This document shows, one piece after another, positions 50,816-60,281 of a stretch of DNA of 64,000 bases. Position 1 is the stretch's first letter. Each line of letters starts with the position of its first letter. Position numbers and translations under genes: made by a program. The notes beneath the pieces were generated by a model that was not told where the DNA came from, did no database searches, and saw only the letters and a program-made list of their open reading frames with translations. Source of the DNA: Halopseudomonas nanhaiensis (GTDB lineage Bacteria; Pseudomonadota; Gammaproteobacteria; Pseudomonadales; Pseudomonadaceae); NCBI RefSeq assembly GCF_020025155.1, contig NZ_CP073751.1:1-64000 (forward strand), given 5' to 3'.

Positions 50816-50844
50816 AGTGCGGCGGCCACACCGAACCATAAGAA

Positions 50845-51777
50845 TCAACGCCGCTGGCCCCGAGTATATTCAGCAAAAAACTCGAACGTCTCAGCAGAAG
50901 TTTTGGCCAGCCGATACCCAAACTCCTCCTTCAACCGCCGGTTGCTCAGCACAGGTCGATACAACAGAAACCGCACCTGCTCCGGCCCCGTTGGCTTGCC
51001 GCGCCATTTGGCTAACTGCAAGCCAGCCTTGACCAGCCAGACCGGCAGGGTCAGCAGCGGCTTGTTGAGCCGTTCGGCGATGTCGCCCATGGTCAACGCA
51101 CCATCCCCAGCCATGTTGTAGATGCCGGTCTTGCTCTCGCGCAGGCCCATTTCCATGGCACCGACCACATCCTGATCCCATATGAACACGAATGGCGAAT
51201 CGCTTCCTTTGAGCGCCAGAATCCGGGGGGCCAGGAACAGGTCGGTAATCTGGTTGCGCGTTTCGGCGCCCAGTACTGTCCCGGGCCGGAAAATCAGCTG
51301 GGCCAGTTCCGGATGGGTCTGGCGATACTCGGCGAGCATCTCCTCGACGAGCCGCTTGTGGTCGGAATAGGCAAACTCCGGATTGCCACGCAGCGCATCC
51401 TGCTCGTCTATCCACGCCGGATTGTCGGGATGGTATCCGTAAGCAGCGCCCGAACTGGTCACGGTCAGATGCCGTACGCCCGCCGCCAGGCAGCATTCCA
51501 GGACGTTGCGCGTGCCGTTTACGTCGATGTCGTAATCGCGCGCGCGGTCCGGCGAGGCCTGCAGAACCGAGGCCAAATGGACCACATGGGTGATCTGCTC
51601 AGTGCGCAGCAGTTCGGCCAGCGCAGGGTCGCGAACGTCCAGTAAATGAATCGGAAAGCGCACGTCGTCGCGCTGGCGGATATCGGTTCCGATCACCGTG
51701 AAGTCGCTCGCCAGCCGGTCGCCGAGTTGATGGCCGATGTAACCGGCGGCGCCGGTGATAAGGATGCGCTGGTTCAT
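50845..51777 (-). CDS. NAD-dependent epimerase/dehydratase family protein
   Basis: A 310-aa extended SDR. GAAGYIGHQ is the NAD-binding GxxGxxG, HLASV follows strand four, and the active site is Ser-Ser-Gly...YSDHK (YxxxK). Members act on nucleotide sugars or on hydroxysteroid-type substrates; the neighbouring monooxygenase and SBF transporter make a lipophilic substrate plausible. The start overlaps the SBF stop as ATGA. It is the last gene of the three-gene operon. Confidence 0.88.
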   Translation of the reverse strand: MNQRILITGAAGYIGHQLGDRLASDFTVIGTDIRQRDDVRFPIHLLDVRDPALAELLRTEQITHVVHLASVLQASPDRARDYDIDVNGTRNVLECCLAAGVRHLTVTSSGAAYGYHPDNPAWIDEQDALRGNPEFAYSDHKRLVEEMLAEYRQTHPELAQLIFRPGTVLGAETRNQITDLFLAPRILALKGSDSPFVFIWDQDVVGAMEMGLRESKTGIYNMAGDGALTMGDIAERLNKPLLTLPVWLVKAGLQLAKWRGKPTGPEQVRFLLYRPVLSNRRLKEEFGYRLAKTSAETFEFFAEYTRGQRR

Positions 51778-52715
51778 GATTGGCGTGCCGTGGTAGGAGA
51801 GATGGTATTGATCGGGTCGTCGGCGGGCAGCGGCAGACGGGCCCAGATCTGCGAGAGCGTCAGGCCGCTGACCAGATGCCAGACGCCCCAGAAAGCAGTG
51901 ATCAGCATCATGCCGCCGGCCTCGGGAAAGAAAGTGAACAGGATGACCAGTCCCAGGCCGGAATTCTGGATGCCCACTTCCATGGTGACGGCCCGCCGGT
52001 CGCTGACCGGCAGCTTCAACAGCCTGCCCATGGCGTAACCCAGCGACAGCGCCAGCAAATTGTGAACCACCACCAGCCAGAAGAAGCTGTGAAACCGCTC
52101 GACGAACAGATCCAGATTCTTCGAGAAGGCGATGGCCACGAAGCTGAGAAATACCAGAAGCGACACGATGCGCAGCGGCTTCTCGCTGCGACTGACTAGC
52201 GCCGGGAAGCGGCGGCCGGAGAGCATGCCCAAGGCCAGCGGCAGGGCCAATACCAGCAATACCAGCAGCAGGATTCCGCCTGGTTCCAGACTGATCTCGG
52301 TCAGATAGCTGCGCGTATAGGGGTTGAGCCAGCCGTACAGCGCGAAGTTGAGCGGGGTGAGTACGGTTGCCGCCAGGCTCGACACCGCAGTCATGCTGAC
52401 CGAGACCGCAACATTGCCCCGCGCCAGCCAGGTCATGATGTTGGAGAAGCTGCCGCCCGGGCAGGCGGCCACCAGAATCATGCCCAGCGCCAGTTCCGGA
52501 TCGATACGCATCGCCCAGGTGAACAGACAGGTGGCCAGCGGCAGCAGCAGAAACTGTGCGACCAGCCCGGCCAGCGGCGCGATGGGCGCCAGGGCGATGC
52601 GCTTGAAGTCTTCCAGCCGCAGGCTCAGCGACACGCCGAACATCATGCAGGCCATGATGACGTTCAGCAGTATCAGGCTGGCCGGATCGAACTCCAGTGG
52701 TAGCGCGCCACTCAT
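51774..52715 (-). CDS. Bile acid:sodium symporter family transporter
   Basis: A 313-aa membrane protein of the SBF family (NTCP/ASBT-like), with about nine or ten helices. CPGGSFSNIMTWLARGN carries the conserved crossing motif between helices, and MEVGIQNSGLGLVI is the second crossover signature with Glu and Gln at the sodium site. Substrates of bacterial members include bile acids, pantoate and other organic anions. It overlaps both neighbours by 4 bases, showing tight coupling with the monooxygenase and epimerase. Confidence 0.9.
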   Translation of the reverse strand: MSGALPLEFDPASLILLNVIMACMMFGVSLSLRLEDFKRIALAPIAPLAGLVAQFLLLPLATCLFTWAMRIDPELALGMILVAACPGGSFSNIMTWLARGNVAVSVSMTAVSSLAATVLTPLNFALYGWLNPYTRSYLTEISLEPGGILLLVLLVLALPLALGMLSGRRFPALVSRSEKPLRIVSLLVFLSFVAIAFSKNLDLFVERFHSFFWLVVVHNLLALSLGYAMGRLLKLPVSDRRAVTMEVGIQNSGLGLVILFTFFPEAGGMMLITAFWGVWHLVSGLTLSQIWARLPLPADDPINTISPTTARQS

Positions 52716-54037
52716 GCGGTGGCCGCCTGCGGCTGCATGGCAGGCAGGTCGCGCTCCAGTTCTCCGATGTGCTGGCGCAGCGCGGCCAGGTAGGCATCCT
52801 TGTTCACGTAATAGGCCATGCGGGCGAGCTTGATGTACTCGTAGCCACCGTCCAGTGTCACGCCGGCCCGCTCGCGCTTGAGTTGATCGAACGCCGTGAC
52901 GCTGGACGTGCCGGATCGCCGTTGAAGAATGTACAGCGCGACCAGACGCGCCTGCAGGTTACGTCCCTCCCAGCCGAGCCCCGCCGCTTCGATCATGCCC
53001 ATCATGAACAGCGTGTGATGCTCGGGATGGAACACATTCATGTACAGCTGCGGCGCGTCCAGGTTCTGTGGCCAGTTGAGGTGCTCCCGCGCTACGAACG
53101 GGTAGTCCAGCAGGTACCCCGTGGCCAGCAGGATCAGATCGTAGTCTGCCGACTCACCGTCACTGAAATGCACGGTGTGGCCGTCGATCCGCGAGATGTC
53201 CCGCCGCGGCTTGATATCGCCGTGACCCAGATGGTGCAGAATCAGCGAGTTGACCACCGGGTGTGACTCGTACATACGGTAGTCCGGGTCCGGCAGGCCG
53301 TAGTCGGACGGCTTGCCGATGATCATCCGGATCAACCCGGCGTCGAGCTTCTGCTTGAGCGGCCGTGGCATCTTGAGCTTGCCACCGAGCGTATCGATCG
53401 GCCGGCCTTTGACGAACTTGGGCAGGAAGTAGTAGCCACGGCGCAGACTCATATCGACGCTGGCCGCGTGATGCACCGCATCCACGGCGATGTCGGCTCC
53501 CGAGTTGCCGCAGCCGACGATCAAGACGCGCTTGCCGCGGAATATTTCGGGGCTGCGGTATTCCGCCGAGTGCATCAGCTCCCCGGCGAAGGGGCCGGGC
53601 AGCGCTGGCCTGTTCGGCTTGTGCAAGGTGCCGTTGGCAATCAGTACACCATCGAACCGTCGGGTTTGCCGCTCGCCATCGCGTTCGGTGGTCACCGACC
53701 AGCCGTCCCCATCCGGCGCCATCTCGATCACGCGGGTGTTGAATTCGTAATGCCGCTTCAACGCGAACTGCTCGGCGTAGTCACGGAAGTAGCGGCGCAT
53801 TTCGCTGTGGTGCGGATAGGGGGCCACCTCATCGCGCATGGGGAATTCGGCGAATTCGGTCATGCGCTTGGAGGAGATCAGGTGCGCGCTCTGGTACATG
53901 GTGCTGTGAGGATTATCGATGTCCCACAGGCCGCCCACATCGCCGTGCAGCTCGAATCCGACGAAGGGAATACCGAGTTTTTGCAGATTGCGTGCGCTGG
54001 CCAGGCCCATTGGGCCGGCACCGATGACGGCATACAT
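52712..54037 (-). CDS. Flavin-containing monooxygenase
   Basis: A 441-aa class B flavoprotein monooxygenase. GAGPMG near the N-terminus binds FAD, and GCGNSG near residue 180 binds NADPH. Between them FAGELMHSAEY matches the FMO fingerprint FxGxxxHxxx(Y/F), and LLATGY ends the core. Such enzymes oxygenate soft heteroatoms or carry out Baeyer-Villiger oxidation of ketones. ATG 54037 has GGAGAAAG upstream. It is first in an operon and divergent from an AraC-type regulator. Confidence 0.91.
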   Translation of the reverse strand: MYAVIGAGPMGLASARNLQKLGIPFVGFELHGDVGGLWDIDNPHSTMYQSAHLISSKRMTEFAEFPMRDEVAPYPHHSEMRRYFRDYAEQFALKRHYEFNTRVIEMAPDGDGWSVTTERDGERQTRRFDGVLIANGTLHKPNRPALPGPFAGELMHSAEYRSPEIFRGKRVLIVGCGNSGADIAVDAVHHAASVDMSLRRGYYFLPKFVKGRPIDTLGGKLKMPRPLKQKLDAGLIRMIIGKPSDYGLPDPDYRMYESHPVVNSLILHHLGHGDIKPRRDISRIDGHTVHFSDGESADYDLILLATGYLLDYPFVAREHLNWPQNLDAPQLYMNVFHPEHHTLFMMGMIEAAGLGWEGRNLQARLVALYILQRRSGTSSVTAFDQLKRERAGVTLDGGYEYIKLARMAYYVNKDAYLAALRQHIGELERDLPAMQPQAATA

Positions 54038-54135
54038 GATCTTTCTCCGCTGGCTTGTTGTTATGATCGGCAGTCTATTCCAGCCGGCGATCAGCGTATC
54101 GCACCAAACGGGACACGGGAGCAGCAATTCGGGCC

Positions 54136-55116
54136 ATGCATGACTGCGCCGAGCACAGCGTCACGCCACGTTACAGTCAGGCCATCGTGCAGATGGCCGA
54201 GCGGCTGGGCATCGCCCTGCCTGCATCGATCATCCGCAGGCTATCCGGAGTGCAGCGGGTGCCGATCGCCTGGCAGGACGAACTATGGGAAGCGTTCTGC
54301 AGCGCCAGCGATGACCCGTTGATCGGGCTGAAACTGGGGCTCGAGATACAGGTCGGCCACCTCGACAGCCTCGGCATGCTGCTGGTGACCTGCGATACCT
54401 TTGGCGAGGCGCTCGAGGAGCTGATCGAGTACGCGCCGGTGATTGGCGACGGCGGTGAGTTCCGTCTGCACCGCACGGACGGCCAGGCGTTCATCGACTA
54501 CGAACCCCACCTGAGCATTCGCCGGGCCGAGCGGGTCGAGGCGGTGCTGGGCAGCATGCTCAATCTGAGTCGCTGGGCGACCGGCGGACGCTTTCAGCCC
54601 AGCGGCATCTGGCTAGCCCATGCGCCGCTGGCCGAGGTCGAGCGCTACGCGGCCCTGGTCGGTTGCCCGGTGCACTTCAACGCCGGCTGTAATCACCTGG
54701 GCTTCGCTGCCGACCAGCTCGAACTGCAGCAGATCCAGGCCAATGGCGCATTGCGGGATCACCTGCGCAGGCTGGCCGACCAGACCTTGGCCGAATTGGG
54801 TCACCACAGCCTGAGTGCTGAGGTGCAGCGGCTTGTCACGGCGCATCCGCGCTGGGGCAAGGAGCGTGTCGCCGAGCAGTTGCATCTGAGCGGTCGCCAC
54901 CTGAACCGGCGTCTGGCTGAAGAGGGACTGTCATTCAAGACGCTGCGCGAGAGCGTGCTACAGGCGATGGCCTGCGAGGCTTTGCGGGGCGACCAGCGCG
55001 TCGCCGACATCGCCGAACAACTGGGCTTCTCCGACGAGAATGCGTTCATCCGGGCTTTCCGGCGTTGGCAGGGCGTCACACCGGCGCGGTTCAGAACCAG
55101 CCTGCAAAACGCCTGA
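54136..55116 (+). CDS. AraC family transcriptional regulator
   Basis: A 326-aa regulator with an N-terminal ligand domain of the Arabinose_bd type (about 20-200) and a C-terminal double helix-turn-helix (about 225-320). The second HTH has VADIAEQLGFSDENAFIRAFRRWQG followed by TPARFR. It diverges from the monooxygenase operon across 98 bases and probably controls it. The ribosome binding site before ATG 54136 is poor, so the true start may differ slightly. Confidence 0.9.
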   Translation: MHDCAEHSVTPRYSQAIVQMAERLGIALPASIIRRLSGVQRVPIAWQDELWEAFCSASDDPLIGLKLGLEIQVGHLDSLGMLLVTCDTFGEALEELIEYAPVIGDGGEFRLHRTDGQAFIDYEPHLSIRRAERVEAVLGSMLNLSRWATGGRFQPSGIWLAHAPLAEVERYAALVGCPVHFNAGCNHLGFAADQLELQQIQANGALRDHLRRLADQTLAELGHHSLSAEVQRLVTAHPRWGKERVAEQLHLSGRHLNRRLAEEGLSFKTLRESVLQAMACEALRGDQRVADIAEQLGFSDENAFIRAFRRWQGVTPARFRTSLQNA

Positions 55117-55412
55117 TCGGCGGTTGGCGGAGCCCTGGTGCAGCGCCTGCCGCTTCGGGCGCTTCAAGAGGGTGCATCCCGCTCGCTTCTCGCTCATTCG
55201 CGGCGCCTGCGCGTGCACGCAACGTCAGATCCGGCCGCGGAAACCTGCTTCAAGCCGTTACGGTGCGCAGCCGTCTTCTTCGGCATGAGCCTTGCACAGT
55301 CAGTGCAAAGTCTCATCGCTAACGCTGCATCATGGCCAGGCTCGCCCGCGTGGCTTCAGTCGAGCAGCCTTCCCCACCGAAAGCAGCAGCCCAGCAGCCC
55401 AGGAGCGCGAGC
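55117..55412. other. 296-base intergenic region
   Basis: No gene is recognised between the AraC gene and the DUF59-like gene. TTGCAC-N5-GTGCAA (55292-55308) is a perfect short inverted repeat about 105 bases before the next start and could be an operator. Another possible hairpin lies near 55146-55165 (GCGCC/GGGCGC). Confidence 0.35.
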
Positions 55413-55727
55413 ATGTCCGAATTGGCGTTAAAGGTATTACCCAACGAACTGTCGCGGCAGGCTGTTACAGCGCTGGATCGATGGATCGATCCGGTACTTG
55501 GCTGCGATCTGATCAGTGCCGGAGCGGTGACCAAGCTGGAGGCCTTCACCTTCCGGGTTTATCTCGATGTGCATCTGCGCTTTCCCGCAGAGCGCTATGG
55601 TCCGCGACTGGCCGCAGAGCTTGAACGCCTGCTCCTGGCTACGACACAAGCCAAGGTGGTCGAGGTGTCGGTCACCTGGTCGATGGATCATCGTCATGGA
55701 TGCTTCCCCTCTGCCTCGAGCCGGTAA
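55413..55727 (+). CDS. DUF59/MIP18-like small protein
   Basis: A 104-aa protein whose middle part (ALDRWIDPVLGCDLISAGAVTKLE) resembles the DUF59 domain at the N-terminus of Mrp/ApbC iron-sulfur carriers and in SufT. The Mrp ATPase is absent, and the C-terminus SMDHRHGCFPSASSR is unusual, with one cysteine and histidines. It overlaps the convergent pxpC 3' end by 34 bases. Function is not established; a truncated apbC-like remnant is possible, but the frame is intact. Confidence 0.55.
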   Translation: MSELALKVLPNELSRQAVTALDRWIDPVLGCDLISAGAVTKLEAFTFRVYLDVHLRFPAERYGPRLAAELERLLLATTQAKVVEVSVTWSMDHRHGCFPSASSR

Positions 55728-56731
55728 AGCGCAGCCAAGTGCCTGTCTCGAGCACGGCCGCCCGTGGTCGGTCGCAGATACACCGTTTCTCCCGGCGCAC
55801 ATTGCGCCAAACGCGCCACGGCGAGTGGCGTCAGTGCGCCGAGCCGCGGATAGCCGCCAATGGTTTGCCGATCGTTGAGCAGAATGATCGGCTGGCCATC
55901 AGGCGGGAGCTGAATCGCGCCCAGTGGAATACCCTCCGAGATCAACGCGGGGCCGGTGTAGCGCAGCGCTGGTCCGGACAGGCGGACGCCCATGCGATCG
56001 GCTCTGGTATCGATGCGCCACGGCTGGTTGAAAGCGGCGAAGAGGCTGGCGCCGGCGAAGTCGCTGTATTGCGAGCCGAGGAGCATCTCCAGCACGGCCG
56101 GTTGCGAATAGGGTGAATCCGCTATCGCGCCGGGGACGGCGCTTCCACAGAAACCGGTATACAGCGAGGCGATCGCACCGCCTGTCGGCGTGAGCGTCAG
56201 CATGCCTCTGTCCCGCCGGGCCTGTGGGAGCGGCGTCCCCGCTGCGATGGGCCTGGCTGCCCCAGAGAAGGCCAGCCGGTCACCGCGGCGCAACACCCCG
56301 CCCCGGCCATCCGGCCCACCCAACCCTTCGCGAACCACCGTGGACTGCGAGCCCAGGACGGCTTCGAGATCAAAGCCGCCCGGCACCGCAAGGTACCCCC
56401 GCACCCCGTTGCGAGGTGCTCGAAGTTGCAAACGCTGGCCGGCTGAAATCGACATGGCACGCCATGGCTGAACCGGCTCGTCGTCGAGCAGAGCGTCGAG
56501 ATCGGCGCCGGCCAATGCCGCCACGGTGTCGGCCTCGAAGCGCAGCGTGACGCCGCCGAAGGGCATCTCAAGCACGCTTGCATCGGGTGGATTGCCCAGC
56601 GACTGATTGGCCCAGCGCATCGCTACCCAGTCCAGCGCCCCTCCCTGGGTGACGCCGAGATGACGTACGCCGAAGCGGCCAAGATCCTGCAGCTGGGCCA
56701 GCCCCAGCGTCTGTTCGACGACCAGCATCAT
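55694..56731 (-). CDS. pxpC: 5-oxoprolinase subunit PxpC
   Basis: A 345-aa biotin-dependent carboxyltransferase-like subunit (AHS2/KipA family) of the ATP-dependent 5-oxoprolinase PxpABC. LQDLGRFGVRHLGVTQGGALD begins the conserved N-terminus, followed by RGYLAVPGGFD and the late LNDRQTIGGYPRLG. The start overlaps pxpB as ATGA. The order pxpA-pxpB-pxpC on the minus strand forms one operon. Confidence 0.93.
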   Translation of the reverse strand: MMLVVEQTLGLAQLQDLGRFGVRHLGVTQGGALDWVAMRWANQSLGNPPDASVLEMPFGGVTLRFEADTVAALAGADLDALLDDEPVQPWRAMSISAGQRLQLRAPRNGVRGYLAVPGGFDLEAVLGSQSTVVREGLGGPDGRGGVLRRGDRLAFSGAARPIAAGTPLPQARRDRGMLTLTPTGGAIASLYTGFCGSAVPGAIADSPYSQPAVLEMLLGSQYSDFAGASLFAAFNQPWRIDTRADRMGVRLSGPALRYTGPALISEGIPLGAIQLPPDGQPIILLNDRQTIGGYPRLGALTPLAVARLAQCAPGETVYLRPTTGGRARDRHLAALYRLEAEGKHP

Positions 56732-57432
56732 CCCGCCTCCATCGGCGTGTCGTCGCCGCCCAGTCGGATGAAGTCGGCATGCTCCACAGCGATGAAACGC
56801 ACCCGGTCGCCGGGTCGAAGCAGGCTGTACCCGTCACGCTGACGATCGAACAGGGCGACCGGCGTGCGCCCGAGCAGGTTCCAGCCACCCGGCGAGACCA
56901 GTGGGTAGACGGCGGTCTGGCGCTCGGCGATACCGACGCTGCCGGCCGGCACGTGCTGGCGCGGGGTGCTCAGTCGGGGTGCGGCCAGCTGGGGCTCGAC
57001 CAGGCCCATATAGGCGAAACCCGGAGCGAACCCGAGAGCGAAGACGCTGTACTCGCGGGCGCAGTGCATTCCGACCAGTTCCGCTTCGTCCATTGCGCAA
57101 CGGCTGGCCAGTATCGGCAGGTCTGGCCCGACGCTGGCGTGATACCACACGGGGATTTCGTGCAGTGTGCCGCTTCGTTTGTCGTCCAGCGGCTGCAGGT
57201 TTTGCAGTGCGGCGGCGATGTGCGAGCGCGCTTGGCGTTCGTCAAGCCGGAGCAGGTCGAAGGTGACCATCAGCGTGGTGTAGGACGGCACCAGTTCGAC
57301 CAGCGCCGGGCCGAAGCGATCACGCAGACGCTCGGCCGCCGCCAGTAGCCAGGGCATGTTCGCTTCATCAATGTCGTCGAACAGGCGCAGCGTCAAGGTA
57401 TCGAGCGCTGCGGTTTCGATCCGCACGCGCAT
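56728..57432 (-). CDS. pxpB: 5-oxoprolinase subunit PxpB
   Basis: A 234-aa subunit (AHS1/KipI family) of 5-oxoprolinase. FALGFAPGFAYMGLVEPQLAAPRLSTPR, PAGSVGIAERQTAVYPLVSPGGWNLLGRTP are the family hallmarks. ATG 57432 lies 2 bases after the pxpA stop, so translation is coupled. A longer frame upstream runs into pxpA and is not family sequence. Confidence 0.93.
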   Translation of the reverse strand: MRVRIETAALDTLTLRLFDDIDEANMPWLLAAAERLRDRFGPALVELVPSYTTLMVTFDLLRLDERQARSHIAAALQNLQPLDDKRSGTLHEIPVWYHASVGPDLPILASRCAMDEAELVGMHCAREYSVFALGFAPGFAYMGLVEPQLAAPRLSTPRQHVPAGSVGIAERQTAVYPLVSPGGWNLLGRTPVALFDRQRDGYSLLRPGDRVRFIAVEHADFIRLGGDDTPMEAG

Positions 57433-57434
57433 GA

Positions 57435-58181
57435 TCAGCGCAGATCGGCCAGCGCGGCGGCGATCTGTCGGACCACGGCGACCGCACCGGGGTTGTCGCC
57501 ATGCACGCAAAGCGTATCGGCAGCAAGGTGCAGCGCACCGCCGTCCGTGGTCACCAGCGGCTCCCCTCGCGCCAGCGTCAGAGCCTGCTCGAGTATGTCG
57601 GTGGCCAGATGGTGTACGGCCCCGGGCCGGTCGCGCCCGACCAGATAGCCATCGGCGTCGTAGGCCCGATCGGCGAAGGCCTCGAACATCAGCGACAGGC
57701 CGACTTCGCTCGCCATGACCTGTGCCTGGCTGTTATCACGGCGCGCCAGCAGCATCAGTTGCAAGGCTGGATCGTAACGGTGCACCGCCTGCATGACCGC
57801 TCGCAGCAGATCGGGACGACGCATCATGTCGTTATACAGCGCGCCGTGCGGCTTGACGTACTCGACGCGGGTACCCTCGGCGCGGCAGATGCCGTCCAGC
57901 GCGCCGATCTGATACAGCAGCATGTCTTCCACTTCCTGATGGCTGCAGTGCATCGAGCGGCGGCCGAAGCCGACCAGGTCGGGATAGGCCGGATGGGCGC
58001 CGATCCGCACGTCATGTTCGGCGGCCAGCGCTACGGTGCGACGCATGGTGCTCGGATCGGAGGCGTGGAAGCCGCAGGCGATGTTCGCGCAATCGACATG
58101 GGGCATGACTTGCTCATCAAGTCCCATCGTCCAGGCACCGAAGCTTTCGCCCATGTCGCAGTTGAGCAGCAGTCTGTTCAT
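57435..58181 (-). CDS. pxpA: 5-oxoprolinase subunit PxpA (LamB/YcsF family)
   Basis: A 248-aa subunit of the enzyme that hydrolyses 5-oxoproline (pyroglutamate) to glutamate with [26 protein letters not shown] and [16 protein letters not shown] contain the Asp/His metal-binding residues of the LamB/YcsF fold. This is the first gene of the operon, divergent from the DJ-1/PfpI gene across 81 bases. 5-Oxoproline forms spontaneously from glutamine and glutamyl peptides, so the operon is housekeeping salvage. Confidence 0.94.
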   Translation of the reverse strand: MNRLLLNCDMGESFGAWTMGLDEQVMPHVDCANIACGFHASDPSTMRRTVALAAEHDVRIGAHPAYPDLVGFGRRSMHCSHQEVEDMLLYQIGALDGICRAEGTRVEYVKPHGALYNDMMRRPDLLRAVMQAVHRYDPALQLMLLARRDNSQAQVMASEVGLSLMFEAFADRAYDADGYLVGRDRPGAVHHLATDILEQALTLARGEPLVTTDGGALHLAADTLCVHGDNPGAVAVVRQIAAALADLR

Positions 58182-58262
58182 GCAGGGTCCTCAAGAATGC
58201 TGAACAAACTAGCCGAGAACCCGTCGAATGACCAACTCAACCCGACGCAGCAGGAGCATGTC

Positions 58263-58943
58263 ATGAAGGTACTGATGGTACTGACCTCGCACGACAAGCT
58301 GGGAGACACCGGCAAGAAAACCGGGTTCTGGCTCGAAGAATTCGCCGCACCGTATTACGTGCTGAAGGATGCCGGTGCCGACATCACCCTCGCCTCGCCC
58401 GCTGGCGGGCAGCCGCCACTCGACCCGAAGAGCGACGAGCCGGATGCCCAGACGGCCGCCACCGAACGCTTCAGGGAGGACAACGAGGCCCGCCTGCAGC
58501 TGGCCGAGACGCATCGGCTGGCTGGCATCGATCCGCAGGATTACGACGCGGTGTTCTACCCGGGCGGCCACGGCCCGCTCTGGGATCTGTATGACGACGC
58601 CGACTCGATTCGCCTGCTGGAACAGTTTGTAGCTGCCCGCAAACCGATCGCTGCGGTCTGTCATGCGCCAGCTGTGCTGCTGAACGTCCGCGGCGAGGCC
58701 GGTCCGCTGGTCAAGGGCAAGAAAGTGACCGGCTTTGCCAATTCCGAAGAGCAGGGCGTGGGTCTGACCGAGGTGGTGCCCTACCTGCTCGAAGACCGCC
58801 TCAAGGAAAAGGGCGGCGTCTACAGCAAGGGCGAGGACTGGAGCTCCTACGTGCTGGTCGACGGCAAGCTGATCACCGGACAGAACCCGGCGTCGTCGGA
58901 AGAGGCCGCGCGGGAGCTGGTAAAGCTGCTCAGCGAAGTCTGA
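58263..58943 (+). CDS. DJ-1/PfpI family protein
   Basis: A 226-aa class I glutamine-amidotransferase-like protein. The nucleophile elbow is AVCHAPA with Cys at about residue 131, and [11 protein letters not shown] provides the acidic partner side. The lid-like insertion ([20 protein letters not shown]) resembles Hsp31-type members, which show glyoxalase III or chaperone activity. ATG 58263 has AGGAG 6 bases upstream; an in-frame ATG at 58197 lacks one. It diverges from pxpA. Confidence 0.88.
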   Translation: MKVLMVLTSHDKLGDTGKKTGFWLEEFAAPYYVLKDAGADITLASPAGGQPPLDPKSDEPDAQTAATERFREDNEARLQLAETHRLAGIDPQDYDAVFYPGGHGPLWDLYDDADSIRLLEQFVAARKPIAAVCHAPAVLLNVRGEAGPLVKGKKVTGFANSEEQGVGLTEVVPYLLEDRLKEKGGVYSKGEDWSSYVLVDGKLITGQNPASSEEAARELVKLLSEV

Positions 58944-58960
58944 GCGGTCTCGCCACAATC

Positions 58961-58995
58961 GAGGCGCGCGGGGCAGCCAGCGCCGCGCGGGCCTC
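58961..58995 (+). terminator. Imperfect hairpin after the DJ-1/PfpI gene
   Basis: GAGGCGCGCG pairs with CGCGCGGGCCTC with a small bulge, 17 bases after the stop. There is no T run, so this is a weak terminator candidate. Confidence 0.3.
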
Positions 58996-59031
58996 CAATA
59001 CTCTTCAGGCTCGCTGAGCCAGGATCATCCG

Positions 59032-60003
59032 ATGTATTTTCCGAATGCGCATGCACAGCCCGACTCGCCAGCGACCGATGCTGATTGCGTGATCGTCGGC
59101 GGCGGGCCGGCGGGCCTGACCGCAGCGCTGTACCTCGCGCGCTTCCGCCGACGCTGTCTGCTCCTCGATGCGGGTCTGAGTCGAGCGTCATACATCCCGA
59201 ACTCGCACAACTATCCAGGCTTCCCCCCGGGCATCGCCGGGGTGGACCTGCTCGCGCGGTTGCGGGTGCAGGCGCAGGAATATGGTGCGCGCCTCGTAGA
59301 GGGCTGGGTCGATTCCATCGAGCGGCATCCTGGCGGGTTTGCCGTTCGCTACGCCGATCGTGTGATGATCACACGGCGCGTGATACTGGCGTGCGGGATC
59401 GAAGATGAGCTGCCCGATATGCCGGGCGTTCACAACGCCATTCGGCGCGGAATAGTCAGGCTCTGCTCGATTTGCGACGGGTATGAGGTAAGCGGCGAAA
59501 ACGTCGCAGTGTACGGGGAAGCGGAAAACGCCATCAGCCACGCAGTGTTTCTGCGCACCTTTACCGATCGCGTGACGGTGATAGTGCATGGACAGGCGGA
59601 TGCCTGTGAGCAGGCTTCATCTCTCGCCGCCCATTATGGCATCCGGGTGGTGCCCGATCACGTCGACGGCATGCAGCTGACCGAGGATGATCGTATCGAA
59701 GTGATTACCCGCAAGGGCGACCGCATCATCTTCGATATGGTTTACCCGAGCCTGGGCAGCCGGGTGCGTTCCACCCTGGCGCAGCAACTGGGCGCGCGCT
59801 GTGACCATGCCGGATCGCTGCTGGTGGACGATCATCAGCAGACATCGATCGAGGGGCTTTACGCCATCGGGGATCTGGTCAAGGGGCTCAAGCAGATGAG
59901 CGTAGCGACGGGTCATGCAGCGATTGCGGCGACAGCCGCGCACAACAGCCTCGAGGCCAATCCCTGGGGTGGGTCCCGCTGGGCGGAAGGTGGAACGGAC
60001 TGA
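59032..60003 (+). CDS. Thioredoxin-reductase-like FAD oxidoreductase
   Basis: A 323-aa flavoprotein with the fold of low-molecular-weight thioredoxin reductase. [16 protein letters not shown] binds [11 protein letters not shown] carries the redox CxxC (usual CATCDG), and [27 protein letters not shown] is the second FAD motif. In the NADPH domain the expected GGGxSA is replaced by YGEAENA, and the HRRxxxR motif is absent. It may therefore take electrons from another donor. AGGA precedes ATG 59032. Confidence 0.87.
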   Translation: MYFPNAHAQPDSPATDADCVIVGGGPAGLTAALYLARFRRRCLLLDAGLSRASYIPNSHNYPGFPPGIAGVDLLARLRVQAQEYGARLVEGWVDSIERHPGGFAVRYADRVMITRRVILACGIEDELPDMPGVHNAIRRGIVRLCSICDGYEVSGENVAVYGEAENAISHAVFLRTFTDRVTVIVHGQADACEQASSLAAHYGIRVVPDHVDGMQLTEDDRIEVITRKGDRIIFDMVYPSLGSRVRSTLAQQLGARCDHAGSLLVDDHQQTSIEGLYAIGDLVKGLKQMSVATGHAAIAATAAHNSLEANPWGGSRWAEGGTD

Positions 60004-60020
60004 AGCCATCCTGACAAGCG

Positions 60021-60043
60021 AAAGGCCGCACGGGGCGGCCTTT
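60021..60043. terminator. Bidirectional terminator
   Basis: AAAGGCCGC-ACGGG-GCGGCCTTT is a perfect 9-bp stem with a 5-base loop, between the convergent flavoprotein and DUF1328 genes. A/T at both bases of the stem suits both directions. Confidence 0.75.
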
Positions 60044-60058
60044 GCGTATCAAGACGCG

Positions 60059-60226
60059 TCAGGATCGGGGTCCGCGTCGGCTCATGAAGAACGACACGAT
60101 GAACAGCACCAGGAATACCACGAAAAGCACCTGTGCGATGGTCGTCGCAGTGCCGGCGATGCCGCCGAAACCGAGCACGGCAGCGATGATGGCTATAACC
60201 AGGAAAATGATTGCCCACTTCAGCAT
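60059..60226 (-). CDS. DUF1328 (YtjA-like) small membrane protein
   Basis: A 55-aa protein, [14 protein letters not shown] at the start, with two hydrophobic segments and a basic tail MSRRGPRS. The central [17 protein letters not shown] is the DUF1328 signature. AGAGGAC lies 6 bases before ATG 60226; a longer frame to 60274 is unlikely. It lies 55 bases downstream of the BON protein on the same strand. Function is unknown; relatives are often linked to stress or stationary phase. Confidence 0.9.
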   Translation of the reverse strand: MLKWAIIFLVIAIIAAVLGFGGIAGTATTIAQVLFVVFLVLFIVSFFMSRRGPRS

Positions 60227-60281
60227 GATGAGTCCTCTTGTCGTTTTAACCGCTTGAGCCGCATTCGGCATCACTTGAAGA

